Origin: Methanobacterium sp. PtaB.Bin024
GTDB lineage: Archaea > Methanobacteriota > Methanobacteria > Methanobacteriales > Methanobacteriaceae
Reading direction: 5' to 3'
Assembly (NCBI GenBank): GCA_002067065.1
Contig: MVPY01000077.1
Location: forward strand, 1 to 14,454
Length of the DNA stretch: 14,454 bases
Part shown: in pieces, positions 1 to 7,382 of the stretch
How the letters are laid out: each line of letters opens with the position of its first letter
Position numbering within the stretch: position 1 is the stretch's first letter
The notes under the pieces: model-generated
Told to the model about the DNA's origin: nothing
The model's database searches: none
Seen by the model: only the letters and a program-made list of their open reading frames with translations
Position numbers and translations under genes: made by a program

Positions 1-104
1 TGAGAGATGACCTTAAAGCCGAATCAGTGAAGATGAAACAGTTCAAAGAGGCCATGAAAAAGGTAAAAACTGAAGAAAAAGTGGACATGGTACAGTATCA
101 CTAA
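1..104 (+). CDS. C-terminus of an AAA ATPase, probably CDC48/VAT family (partial)
   Basis: The frame beginning at base 3 stays open to a TAA at 102-104 and encodes 33 residues, rich in Lys and Glu and ending in VQYH. The stretch SVKMKQFKEAMKKVK resembles the last helices of archaeal CDC48/VAT proteins, where a (V/I)xMxxFxxAlkkVk motif closes the second AAA domain. Such proteins are hexameric ATP-driven unfoldases of the cytoplasm, acting with the proteasome. Only this tail is inside the window, so the Walker motifs cannot be checked and the family call rests on the short motif. A hairpin terminator follows, so the gene is probably not co-transcribed with ahcY. Confidence 0.6.
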   Translation, partial: RDDLKAESVKMKQFKEAMKKVKTEEKVDMVQYH

Positions 105-146
105 GATGTTTACTTAAACCCCCTATACCCTATAAATCCATTAAAG

Positions 147-189
147 GAGAAGATTCCAATACAATAATATGGGATCTTCTCTTTTTTTT
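147..189 (+). terminator. Hairpin terminator after the CDC48-like gene
   Basis: An 11-bp stem (147-157 with 171-181, one G-T wobble) encloses a 13-nt loop and is followed directly by seven or more T residues. This is a textbook stem plus T-tract. It separates the upstream ATPase gene from ahcY. Confidence 0.8.
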
Positions 190-251
190 ATTTTTCTAAC
201 TCTTTTTTTCTATTTAAGTCATGTTAAGTTATGATCAATTAAACAGCAAGA

Positions 252-290
252 CTATTATATAATTGATAGAGCAAGTATAATTTATAATCA
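252..290 (+). promoter_or_regulatory. Probable ahcY promoter
   Basis: Two TATA-like elements are visible, ATTATATAAT at 254-263 and ATTTATAATC at 280-289. The second would place transcription start near 310 and give a leader of about 30 nt containing the GGTGAT ribosome binding site. Which one is used cannot be decided from sequence. Confidence 0.45.
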
Positions 291-329
291 AAAATCAGTT
301 ATTTATCTAATATTTAATGAGGATGTAAC

Positions 330-335
330 GGTGAT
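330..335 (+). promoter_or_regulatory. Ribosome binding site of ahcY
   Basis: GGTGAT lies three bases before the ATG at 339. It matches the archaeal 16S rRNA 3' end (AUCACCUCCU) and fixes the start codon. Confidence 0.75.
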
Positions 336-338
336 AAA

Positions 339-1592
339 ATGCCTTATAAAGTAAAAAATATGGATTTAGCTCCTCAGGGTAGAAAGAAGATTGAATGGGT
401 CCAGAAACACATGCCTGTACTGGAAACCATTAAAAAACGTTTCGAAAAGGAAAAACCTTTTGAGGGGATTACAATAGGCTCTTGCCTGCATTTGGAACCT
501 AAAACCATTAATCTGGGACTAACCCTCCAGGCAGGAGGGGCAGAAGTAGCCATGACTGGTTGTAACCCACTTTCAACCCAGGATGATGCCACTGCAGCAG
601 GGGCCAGTTTAGGGCTTAACATGTATGGCTGGAGAGAGCAAACCAATGAAGAATACTACCAGACCATCAACATGGTCCTGGATCACAAGCCAGATGTAAT
701 CATAGATGACGGGGCAGATATGATCTTCATGCTCCACAAAGAACGCAGGGATGCATTGGGAAAAATTAGAGGAGCATGTGAAGAAACCACCACAGGAATT
801 CACCGTTTGAAATCCATGCACGCTGATGGAGCTCTTGAATTCCCAGTAATAGCAGTTAATGATGCATACACCAAATACCTGTTTGACAACCGTTACGGAA
901 CCGGTCAATCAACCTTTGACTCCATCATGGGATCCACAAACATCTTAATCGCAGGTAAAAACGTAGTGGTATGTGGTTATGGCTGGTGTGGCCGTGGAAT
1001 AGCAATGCGTGCCGATGGATTAGGAGCCAACGTCATAGTCACAGAAATAGATCCAATAAGGGCATTGGAGGCCCGTATGGATGGATACAGAGTGATGCCA
1101 GTTAGAGAAGCTGTTAAACACGCTGACATCCTGATAACAGCCACGGGTAATATTGATATTGTCACTGCAGAAGACTTGAAGGTAATGAAGGATGGCTGTA
1201 TAATGGCTAACTCCGGTCACTTTAACGTGGAAATAAACCGTGAAGACCTGGACCATCTGGCAGTAAAACAACAAAATGTCAAACCAGACATTGAAGAATT
1301 CGTAATGAATGATGGTCGAAAGGTGTACCTCCTTGCAGAAGGTAGATTGGTTAACCTTGCCGGTGAAAGGGGACAGGGACACCCTGCTGAGATAATGGAT
1401 TTGAGTTTTGCCATGCAGGCATTATCTGCCAAGCAACTAGTGGAGACCCAGATGGAAATAGGAGTTCACAAAACCCCTGATGAAGCAGACATGCACGTGG
1501 CTCGACTCAAACTAGAAGCAATGGGTATTGAAATTGATAACTTAACAGAAAGACAGGAAAAATACCTGGAAGGATGGGAAGAAGGCACGTAA
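339..1592 (+). CDS. ahcY: Adenosylhomocysteinase family protein (S-adenosyl- or S-inosyl-L-homocysteine hydrolase)
   Basis: Cytoplasmic NAD-dependent enzyme that splits the homocysteine thioether left after SAM-dependent methylation. The 417-residue protein carries the family motifs in order: HLEP (51-54), CNPLSTQDD (75-83), EETTTG (149-154), NDAYTK with the FDNRYGTGQS loop (174-191, including K179 and D183), the Rossmann glycine motif GYGWCGRG (213-220), GHFNVEI (293-299) and NLAGERGQGHP (339-349). The C-terminal KxDxYRY tail of eukaryotic and many bacterial enzymes is absent, as in other archaeal short forms. In Methanocaldococcus the homologue was reported to prefer S-inosylhomocysteine, made after deamination of SAH. 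That preference may hold here, but sequence alone cannot tell. The ATG at 339 has a strong GGTGAT. It is the first gene of a likely operon with the two DUF2119-type genes. Confidence 0.93.
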   Translation: MPYKVKNMDLAPQGRKKIEWVQKHMPVLETIKKRFEKEKPFEGITIGSCLHLEPKTINLGLTLQAGGAEVAMTGCNPLSTQDDATAAGASLGLNMYGWREQTNEEYYQTINMVLDHKPDVIIDDGADMIFMLHKERRDALGKIRGACEETTTGIHRLKSMHADGALEFPVIAVNDAYTKYLFDNRYGTGQSTFDSIMGSTNILIAGKNVVVCGYGWCGRGIAMRADGLGANVIVTEIDPIRALEARMDGYRVMPVREAVKHADILITATGNIDIVTAEDLKVMKDGCIMANSGHFNVEINREDLDHLAVKQQNVKPDIEEFVMNDGRKVYLLAEGRLVNLAGERGQGHPAEIMDLSFAMQALSAKQLVETQMEIGVHKTPDEADMHVARLKLEAMGIEIDNLTERQEKYLEGWEEGT

Positions 1593-1606
1593 AGGGAATT
1601 AAAATA

Positions 1607-2380
1607 ATGGAAACGGATTTTTTTAAGATCATAGGTGAGGAGGAAAACCCTTCACACCTTTTTATCGGTGGTTTGCATGGAAAGGAGGGACTAAGCACCA
1701 TCAATGCAATCCGAACCATTGAAAATGCAGATCTTAAAAAAGGCAGTCTGGTTTTATGTAATATGCCAGCCAGCCCCTACCTAAGCACTCTGGATCCACT
1801 ATACTACCTTTCACTGGCTGGTAAAAAAGTTATAGATCTTATCAGGGAATATACTCCAGAGATATACTTGGAACTACACTGCTATCACCAGGATAAAAAA
1901 TCAAAACTCACAGATTCCGATAGGATGGAGGTTTCTGGAGTTCCTGGGCTGGTGGAACTTGAAGAAGGTGTTTTAATAGGCTCCACCTCACCACTCATTC
2001 GTTCTGTATTTTTCAAACTGTATGATTTCCCTTTCATTCTGGAAATGCCCTGCAACCCTCCATCAAAATCACTGGAAGTATGCTATAAAATTATGGAAAT
2101 AGCTTCAAAGTCCAGTAATCGTCTGGAAATAATGGAAAAGATAGGTGAGGTGTATCCTCAGCAGGTAGAACGTTTGATGAATTATTTTGATGATTTTTCC
2201 CATAATTTCTGGCCAGCCTTTCAGGAAGTTAAGAAAAAAACCCAGAAAATTGACTTGAACGGTTATGATGAACTGGATGAATTAACCAGAAGGGTAGTTG
2301 AAGAGGGGGGCTATGATCTTAACCAGGCACAGATAAAACAGTTGAGCCAGGTTTACGTTATTTTTCAAGAGTATGGGTGA
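1607..2380 (+). CDS. DUF2119-type protein, putative metal-dependent hydrolase (paralogue 1)
   Basis: A 257-residue protein resembling the archaeal family I know as DUF2119; no function has been shown. The sequence has GGLHGKEG (21-28, with H24 and E27 forming HxxE), CNMPASPYLSTLD (51-63), ELHCY (89-93, H91) and LEMPC (145-149, E146). The order HxxE, Asn-Pro-like turn, H, E recalls zinc-dependent succinylglutamate desuccinylase/aspartoacylase and M14 carboxypeptidases, so I infer a metal-dependent hydrolase. An ATG at 1574 is in frame and would overlap ahcY by 19 bases. I chose the ATG at 1607 because it aligns with the start of the downstream paralogue (xFFKII versus SYFKII) and lies 14 bases past the ahcY stop. 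Compared with paralogue 2 it has an extra C-terminal domain of roughly 50 residues, charged and probably helical. Confidence 0.7.
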   Translation: METDFFKIIGEEENPSHLFIGGLHGKEGLSTINAIRTIENADLKKGSLVLCNMPASPYLSTLDPLYYLSLAGKKVIDLIREYTPEIYLELHCYHQDKKSKLTDSDRMEVSGVPGLVELEEGVLIGSTSPLIRSVFFKLYDFPFILEMPCNPPSKSLEVCYKIMEIASKSSNRLEIMEKIGEVYPQQVERLMNYFDDFSHNFWPAFQEVKKKTQKIDLNGYDELDELTRRVVEEGGYDLNQAQIKQLSQVYVIFQEYG

Positions 2381-2382
2381 TC
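2376..2382 (+). promoter_or_regulatory. Ribosome binding site deciding a TTG start
   Basis: GGTGATC overlaps the TGA stop of the preceding gene (2378-2380) and sits four bases before the TTG at 2387. There is no in-frame ATG before the conserved GGIHGKEG motif, so this strong site supports TTG initiation and translational coupling of the two paralogues. Confidence 0.75.
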
Positions 2383-2386
2383 TTTT

Positions 2387-2995
2387 TTGTCATATTTTAA
2401 AATCATTGATAAAGGAGATGGCATAACCCGGCTTTTTCTAGGAGGAATCCATGGAAAAGAAGGCCTTAGCACTGTAGGGGCCCTTCAGGAAATAGGGGAT
2501 GAGGATGTTACTTCAGGGAAGCTGGTAATTCATAATTGTGATGAAAGCCCATATGTGAGTACCCTTAATCATGATTACTATCAATCAAAGGTGGGGAAAG
2601 AAGTACTGTATTTAATAAACCATTATCAACCCAAAATATATGTGGAAGCCCACTGTTACAAAAATGAAAATTATCTGAAACTCACATCACCACAGCGATG
2701 GACAGAATCAAAAGTTCCACCTTTAATTGAACTTGAAAGTGGAGTTTTGATTGGTTCTGCATCTCCCCTCATCAGAACCAGTATCTTTGCAAAAGATGAT
2801 GTCTGCATCACTCTGGAAATGCCATGTAAACCTACAAAAAAGTCATTAGATGTTTATATTAAGGTTTTAAGGAATATCGCTGCATCTGGAAGTCGAGATG
2901 AACTGGAAAAGCATATGATAGATCTCTATCCAAATCAGGTTGAAACTGCAAAAAAGTATGCAAAGGAGTTTTTCGGGAATTACCCACCCTTTTAA
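2387..2995 (+). CDS. DUF2119-type protein, putative metal-dependent hydrolase (paralogue 2)
   Basis: A 202-residue paralogue of the gene just upstream, collinear with it over nearly the whole length. It starts at TTG, six bases after the preceding stop. It keeps the putative metal and catalytic residues: GGIHGKEG (19-26, H22 and E25), NCDESPYVSTLN (50-61), EAHCY (87-91, H89) and LEMPC (143-147, E144). The spacing from the first to the second His is 67 residues in both copies and from that His to the last Glu 55 residues, so selection appears to hold the site. The block from GVLIGS to SPLIR is also nearly identical between copies. It lacks the C-terminal extension of paralogue 1. The pair may form a heteromer or act on related substrates; this is inference. 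The link to homocysteine metabolism rests only on the shared operon. Confidence 0.7.
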   Translation: MSYFKIIDKGDGITRLFLGGIHGKEGLSTVGALQEIGDEDVTSGKLVIHNCDESPYVSTLNHDYYQSKVGKEVLYLINHYQPKIYVEAHCYKNENYLKLTSPQRWTESKVPPLIELESGVLIGSASPLIRTSIFAKDDVCITLEMPCKPTKKSLDVYIKVLRNIAASGSRDELEKHMIDLYPNQVETAKKYAKEFFGNYPPF

Positions 2996-3094
2996 TCCAC
3001 AACTTCTTTATGATAAAAAATCAATCCATCTCCAATCCCTTTTCATTATCTAAAACAAAATATATTCCTATTTATCTAAAATTAATCTTTATTG

Positions 3095-4081
3095 TTAAAA
3101 CCATTGTTCTAAACTACTCTGGGTGCTCTCCAATTTTTTGAGTTTCCCAACAGCACTCAGTACTCTGTCTTCAGAAAAATCATGTTCTCCGCAGAGGAAA
3201 TCCACGATGCCCTGCTGGTCTGTGTTTCCCCATTTTAGTTGATAGTTTGATTCAACTTCATGTTTCAGGAACATGTCACGCAAAAGATTAGGATCAACAT
3301 CAAGCTCGATATCCAGGGCTTCCAGGATCTTAAATATATCTCCATGTTTTTTGATGAGTTTTAAACCCTTTTTAGCCCCAATACCTTTAATTCCCTGGTT
3401 AAAATCTGTGCCCACCATTATAGCCAGGTCAACCAGTTGTTCACGTGTTATATTCAGGGTTTCTAGAATTTTTCCGAGTTCAATGAGTTCGGGGTTGTTC
3501 TGGCTCCCGCTGATGGTGAGGTTTTTCACCATTCTGGGTGCTCCGAAGAGCATACAATCATAATCCTGGGAAGCAACACACCATGCATCACCACGAGCTA
3601 CCATATATGATGCTTGGGCTTCTCCTTCCCCTTTTGCCTGGATGTAAGGGATTCCCATGAGTTTAATGAGTCTTTTGGAGCCCTCTACGATTTCAGGTGA
3701 CATGCGGGATGATCTAACTGCATATTTCCTGGCATCCTCCACGCGACCCTCTTCCAGAGCTTCTTTCCATTTCTTTTCAGACTCTTTTTTCACTTCGGCA
3801 CGTCTTTGTTGGGTTTCCTTTTTAAGGGCACTGGACTGACCATCAAAAACATAGATTGGTTTGATTCCTTTTTCAATAAGGGATGAGGTACGGTATAAGA
3901 TTCCACTAAAATGGGAGGTAACCCTTCCATTCTCATCACGGAGGGGGGTGCCGTCGTACTGGCGGATGCTGGAAAGGAATTGGTATATGACGTTTGCAGC
4001 ATCTAGTGCCACTATTTTACCATCCAAATCATTGAAACTAATCTCTTCTGGAGATACAATGTCTTTAAATTTCACACCCAT
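3095..4081 (-). CDS. fen: Flap endonuclease 1
   Basis: Structure-specific 5' nuclease that removes RNA-primed 5' flaps during Okazaki fragment maturation and acts in repair, working with PCNA. Numbered from MGVKF, the seven expected acidic metal ligands are present: D27, D80, E152 and E154 (KGEGEAQ), D173 and D175 (SQDYDC) and D226 (GTDFNQGIKGIG, which begins the helix-hairpin-helix DNA-binding region). The last eight residues, QSSLEQWF, are a PCNA-interacting (PIP) box. At 328 residues it has the usual length. The first in-frame ATG is at 4087 (MIMGV), but I chose 4081. FEN-1 proteins begin MGV, with the Gly2 amino terminus near the active site, and GGTG at 4089-4092 is seven bases from this ATG but only one from the other. 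A TATA-like element upstream may give it its own promoter. Confidence 0.95.
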   Translation of the reverse strand: MGVKFKDIVSPEEISFNDLDGKIVALDAANVIYQFLSSIRQYDGTPLRDENGRVTSHFSGILYRTSSLIEKGIKPIYVFDGQSSALKKETQQRRAEVKKESEKKWKEALEEGRVEDARKYAVRSSRMSPEIVEGSKRLIKLMGIPYIQAKGEGEAQASYMVARGDAWCVASQDYDCMLFGAPRMVKNLTISGSQNNPELIELGKILETLNITREQLVDLAIMVGTDFNQGIKGIGAKKGLKLIKKHGDIFKILEALDIELDVDPNLLRDMFLKHEVESNYQLKWGNTDQQGIVDFLCGEHDFSEDRVLSAVGKLKKLESTQSSLEQWF

Positions 4082-4155
4082 GATCATACACCACTAATCA
4101 AATTCTTTAATATATATTGTAAGTTCAAACTAAAAATTCACCCATCAAAGGAACT

Positions 4156-4172
4156 TAAAACACTATTTATAT
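4156..4172 (-). promoter_or_regulatory. Possible fen promoter element
   Basis: Read on the - strand, GATATAAATAG lies just after the stop of the chorismate-lyase-like gene and would start transcription roughly 50 bases before fen. A second AT element (AATATATATTAA, near 4110-4121) is too close to the gene to leave room for its GGTG site. The 94-bp gap favours an internal promoter, but read-through is equally possible. Confidence 0.35.
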
Positions 4173-4175
4173 CAT

Positions 4176-4709
4176 TTAATCGGTGAACATGTTACAGGGG
4201 AAGGTTTCCATCAACCAGACCAGGACCTGGTCCTTGTGAATTATATTGTAAGTTCGGGTTAGCATAGGGGAGTTGTTTTTGAAGATATTCACCATTTCAG
4301 GGTCAGATTCCTCCAATGAAACAGTTTTTATCTCCCTACGAGACTCAATATTATGCTTCCGGAGAATACGGCCAATAGGGATATCTGCCCGAATAAGGTC
4401 TTCTCTGAAATCATTATTCAATCTTTCAACCGGTATTAGGGATATGGCATAAATTAGGGGTTCTTTTCCTTCAATAACCACTACCCTGTAGTTAATAGTG
4501 GCACCTTCATCCACATCCAAAAGAAGGGCAGTTTCTGCATCAGCTTTCCTGAATTCCTGTACCAGGGTCCTGATATTCACATGACCCTTAAGCACATCTA
4601 GGATGGTGGTAACTGATCCATCAGTGGCCAGAAGTATTTTCTGAGCACTTGAAAGATTTCCTAACTCTTTTTCAATATCTTGTATTCCTTCAAAGATTTT
4701 TTGGTCCAT
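4176..4709 (-). CDS. Chorismate pyruvate-lyase-like protein (DUF98/UbiC-like family)
   Basis: A 177-residue protein resembling the family that includes bacterial chorismate lyase, which removes pyruvate from chorismate to give 4-hydroxybenzoate. Visible family features are an Arg in NYRVVV (R75, comparable to the substrate-binding Arg of UbiC), the IPIGRIL turn (110-116), TRTYNII (151-157) and a Glu in METFP (E168, comparable to the catalytic Glu of UbiC). This alignment is by eye. What a methanogen would do with 4-hydroxybenzoate is unknown; a feed into aromatic cofactors is speculation. A GTG at 4718 is in frame and would overlap aksD by eight bases. I chose the ATG at 4709, which begins just after the aksD stop (4711-4713) and has GTGA upstream. 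It appears translationally linked to aksD. Confidence 0.65.
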   Translation of the reverse strand: MDQKIFEGIQDIEKELGNLSSAQKILLATDGSVTTILDVLKGHVNIRTLVQEFRKADAETALLLDVDEGATINYRVVVIEGKEPLIYAISLIPVERLNNDFREDLIRADIPIGRILRKHNIESRREIKTVSLEESDPEMVNIFKNNSPMLTRTYNIIHKDQVLVWLMETFPCNMFTD

Positions 4710-4710
4710 T

Positions 4711-5955
4711 TCATTCACTGGGATCTCTTATTTCACCGTGAATGGCAGAGTAAGCCACTACTTCAGGGTTGGCCAGATACACTTCTGATAGGGGATCACC
4801 CATACGGCCCACGAAGTTACGGTTAGTGGTGGATATACACACCTCTCCCGCAGTTAAAGCACCCATATGGGCGCCTAAACAGGGTCCACAGCCGGGGTTG
4901 ATGATTATTGCCCCTGCATTAAGAAATGTGTCAATTATACCTTCAGCAATTGCTTTCTGATAGATTCGGCGGGAGGCCGGAGACACGATGAGTCTAACAT
5001 CTTGATGAACTTTTGCATTTTCTAGGACACCAGCAGCCTGTCGCAGATCCTCCAACCGGCCATTGGTACATGAACCAATAAATGCCTGGTCAATGGTCCT
5101 GCCAGAAACTTGAGAAACAGGATAAACATTGTCAACATTATGGGGACATGCTACTTGGGGTTCTAGATCATCCACTTGGAAATAGTAGGATTTTTCGTAT
5201 ATGGAATCCTTATCAGAACGGAATATTTGGAAATCATGCACATTTCGTTTTTTTAGGAAATCTAAAGTGGCAGAGTTGGGTTCCATTATACCATTTTTTG
5301 CCCCGCATTCCACAGCCATGTTACACATGGTCATCCTACCTGGAACATCCATATTCTGGATGGCAGGTCCAGAAAATTCTAATGACTTATAGGTAGCACC
5401 ATAAGATCCTATGCTGCCTATGATATGGAGTATAATGTCTTTAGGTGTGACATGATCCCTTAATGTGCCCTGAACTTCTATTTTAAATGCTTCAGGGACC
5501 ATGAACCAGGTTTTACCGGTTGCAAAGACCATTGCTATATCAGTAGCACCCATGCCTGTTGCAAAAGCCCCGAAAGCACCATAAGTACACGTATGGGAAT
5601 CAGCACCTACTATAACAGTACCTGGCTTCACAAAACCTTCTTCTGGAAGTACCTGGTGGCATATTCCTTCTCCATGAGTGTAAATATTTCTGATCCCCTG
5701 TTTTTTGGCAAAATCGCGGGCTATCCTCTGGAATTCTGCTGAACCAATTATATTTGCAGGTATGTTGTGATCGAAGACAATTACGATTTTATCTGGATCC
5801 CATACTTTCTCAGCAATCTTATTGAATGTGTTGATGGTGGGTGTTGATGTGCCATCATGGGTCATGGCCAGATCCACTCTGGCCTCAATGATCTCCCCTG
5901 GTTGAACTTCTTTAACGCCATAAGCGTTTGCAAGTATTTTTTCGGTAATATTCAT
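4711..5955 (-). CDS. aksD: Homoaconitase / 3-isopropylmalate dehydratase large subunit, probably for coenzyme B biosynthesis
   Basis: Aconitase-superfamily [4Fe-4S] enzyme subunit that dehydrates and rehydrates (homo)n-citrates to (homo)n-isocitrates. The 414-residue protein has the three cluster cysteines, C296 in GSCTNG and C356/C359 in PGCGPC, plus typical LeuC blocks MTHDGTS, FDHNIPAN, GADSHTCTYGAFGAFATGMGATD and SPASRRIY. Length fits the archaeal LeuC/HacA group. The LeuC and homoaconitase forms are close paralogues. I choose homoaconitase because the gene follows aksA in the same direction, 98 bp downstream. Specificity is set largely by the small subunit, which is not in this window. 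The start is the ATG at 5955, with GGTG eight to nine bases upstream. Confidence 0.85.
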   Translation of the reverse strand: MNITEKILANAYGVKEVQPGEIIEARVDLAMTHDGTSTPTINTFNKIAEKVWDPDKIVIVFDHNIPANIIGSAEFQRIARDFAKKQGIRNIYTHGEGICHQVLPEEGFVKPGTVIVGADSHTCTYGAFGAFATGMGATDIAMVFATGKTWFMVPEAFKIEVQGTLRDHVTPKDIILHIIGSIGSYGATYKSLEFSGPAIQNMDVPGRMTMCNMAVECGAKNGIMEPNSATLDFLKKRNVHDFQIFRSDKDSIYEKSYYFQVDDLEPQVACPHNVDNVYPVSQVSGRTIDQAFIGSCTNGRLEDLRQAAGVLENAKVHQDVRLIVSPASRRIYQKAIAEGIIDTFLNAGAIIINPGCGPCLGAHMGALTAGEVCISTTNRNFVGRMGDPLSEVYLANPEVVAYSAIHGEIRDPSE

Positions 5956-5967
5956 GGATATAACACC

Positions 5968-5980
5968 ATAATGTCATTAT
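5968..5980. repeat. Short palindrome before aksD
   Basis: ATAATG-T-CATTAT forms a perfect 6-bp dyad about 13 bases before the aksD start codon, beside its ribosome binding site. It could be an operator or a leader hairpin; nothing else supports a role. Confidence 0.35.
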
Positions 5981-6053
5981 CAGCAGTTTAATAAATCTTC
6001 ACGGATATTCGTTGAACTAAGTTGATTGTACATGGTCTATTTATTACTTCTAT

Positions 6054-7229
6054 TTAAAATCTGAATGGTCCTCGTACTGAACGCACGATCTCATTAAAAA
6101 GATCATCATTGATGTATTTTCCCTTTTCTCGTTTTTGTTTAACTTTTTCCACGATTTCGCACAATTCGTCACGGCTCACATCAATTCCGCACTCATCAAG
6201 TTTGGCTTTCACTGCTCGGCATCCGGAGTGTTTTCCTAAAACAATTCGTCGCTGATGGCCAATTAGTTCTGGTATGAAAGGTTCATAAGTTAATGGTTCT
6301 TCAAGAACTGCGTCTACGTGTATACCTGACTCGTGTCTGAAAACGTTTCTACCCACAATGGGCTTGTTATATGGTACCTTCATATTGGTAAGTTCTTCTA
6401 CCAGTTGTGAAAGTTCATAGAACAAACTAATATCAAATCCAAGATCCACATCATAAATAAGAAGCAGGGCCATTACCAGTTCTTCTAGGGAAGTGTTTCC
6501 TGCTCTTTCTCCAATTCCATTTACAGTAGTTGAAATTGCATCTGCACCAGCCAGTAAACCTGAAATACAATTGGATAGGGCCATTCCGAAATCATTGTGG
6601 CAGTGTAATGCTATTTCTGCATCTATTTCCTTTTTTAACTCTCTAACCAGGTAATCCATGCCTTGAGGGCTTATTGCTCCCACAGTGTCTGCTATATGCA
6701 CTCGATCAACTCCGTAGAGCTCTGCTCGGCTATATATTTGTTTTAAAAAGTCCAGGTCAGTACGGGTTGCATCTTCTGCTGAGAAAGCCACAAATAATCC
6801 ATGGTCTTTAGCATGCTCAATAGAGTTCATACAGATGTTTAGAGCATCTTCTTGGTTTATTCTTAATTTATGTTTTAGGTGAAGTGCGGAGGTTCCCATA
6901 AAAGTAATTATACCATCCACATCACAATCAATTGCTGTGTCAATGTCTTCTTTTTTAGTACGGGAGAGAACCAGGATCTCTGCGTCCAGATTTTCTGCTA
7001 CAATGGCTTTCACGGAACGATTTTCCTCTTTGGAAACAACTGGGAAACCAGCTTCAATCTGGTGTAATCCGAGTTCATCTAATTTACGTGCTATTTTAAG
7101 TTTTTCCTGTGTTCTGAGACACACACCTGGGGTTTGTTCACCATCTCTGAGGGTGGTGTCGTAAACTGTGATTTTTTCCGGGAATTTTAAGTCAACGGAT
7201 TTGTTATAAGGGCTTACAAAATATTTCAA
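6054..7229 (-). CDS. aksA: (R)-homocitrate synthase, coenzyme B biosynthesis
   Basis: DRE-TIM acyltransferase that condenses acetyl-CoA with 2-oxoglutarate and then with its longer homologues, starting the chain elongation to 2-oxosuberate for coenzyme B. The 391-residue protein has DTTLRDGEQTPG (24-35; R28, D29, E31), SAEDATR (150-156), the metal-binding H209 and H211 in HCHNDFG, NGIGERAGNTSLEE (237-250) and GRNVFRHESGIHVDAVLE. It lacks the C-terminal leucine-binding regulatory domain of typical LeuA (about 510 residues), which fits AksA. A NifV-like or isopropylmalate synthase role is the alternative. Initiation is at TTG: the ATG at 7234 is out of frame and stops after two codons, no in-frame ATG precedes the catalytic motif, and GGTGGT lies six bases before the TTG. 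It probably heads an aksA-aksD-lyase operon. Confidence 0.88.
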   Translation of the reverse strand: MKYFVSPYNKSVDLKFPEKITVYDTTLRDGEQTPGVCLRTQEKLKIARKLDELGLHQIEAGFPVVSKEENRSVKAIVAENLDAEILVLSRTKKEDIDTAIDCDVDGIITFMGTSALHLKHKLRINQEDALNICMNSIEHAKDHGLFVAFSAEDATRTDLDFLKQIYSRAELYGVDRVHIADTVGAISPQGMDYLVRELKKEIDAEIALHCHNDFGMALSNCISGLLAGADAISTTVNGIGERAGNTSLEELVMALLLIYDVDLGFDISLFYELSQLVEELTNMKVPYNKPIVGRNVFRHESGIHVDAVLEEPLTYEPFIPELIGHQRRIVLGKHSGCRAVKAKLDECGIDVSRDELCEIVEKVKQKREKGKYINDDLFNEIVRSVRGPFRF

Positions 7230-7235
7230 AACATT

Positions 7236-7241
7236 ACCACC
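7236..7241 (-). promoter_or_regulatory. Ribosome binding site deciding the TTG start of aksA
   Basis: Read on the - strand, AGGTGGT ends six bases before the TTG at 7229. It differs by one base from the perfect anti-16S match AGGTGAT and supports the TTG start. Confidence 0.65.
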
Positions 7242-7263
7242 TGTATTTTTAATCTAAAATACA
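7242..7263. repeat. Inverted repeat in the aksA leader or promoter
   Basis: TGTATTTT (7242-7249) and AAAATACA (7256-7263) are perfect complements with six bases between. The repeat directly abuts the ribosome binding site of aksA. It could be an operator or a leader hairpin. Confidence 0.4.
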
Positions 7264-7382
7264 AATTTAACCCTTAATTTCTGTTAAAAAGGATTAAAGT
7301 ATTTTGATACATTTTTTAAAATGAATCCTCTTTAAAAATCATTTTATCAGATAATTGATTGGACTATCTTGGATTATTATTT

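Noticed and set aside
374..1432. Several - strand open frames of 62-120 codons opposite ahcY
   Set aside because: They lie entirely within a gene with complete family motifs, have no ribosome binding sites of their own and encode low-complexity, non-family sequences.
1574..1606. Upstream ATG start for the first DUF2119-type gene
   Set aside because: It would overlap ahcY, and the extra 11 residues have no counterpart in the paralogue, whose start aligns with the ATG at 1607.
5082..5396. A 104-codon + strand frame opposite aksD
   Set aside because: It is antisense to the well-supported aconitase-type gene, has no ribosome binding site and no recognisable product.
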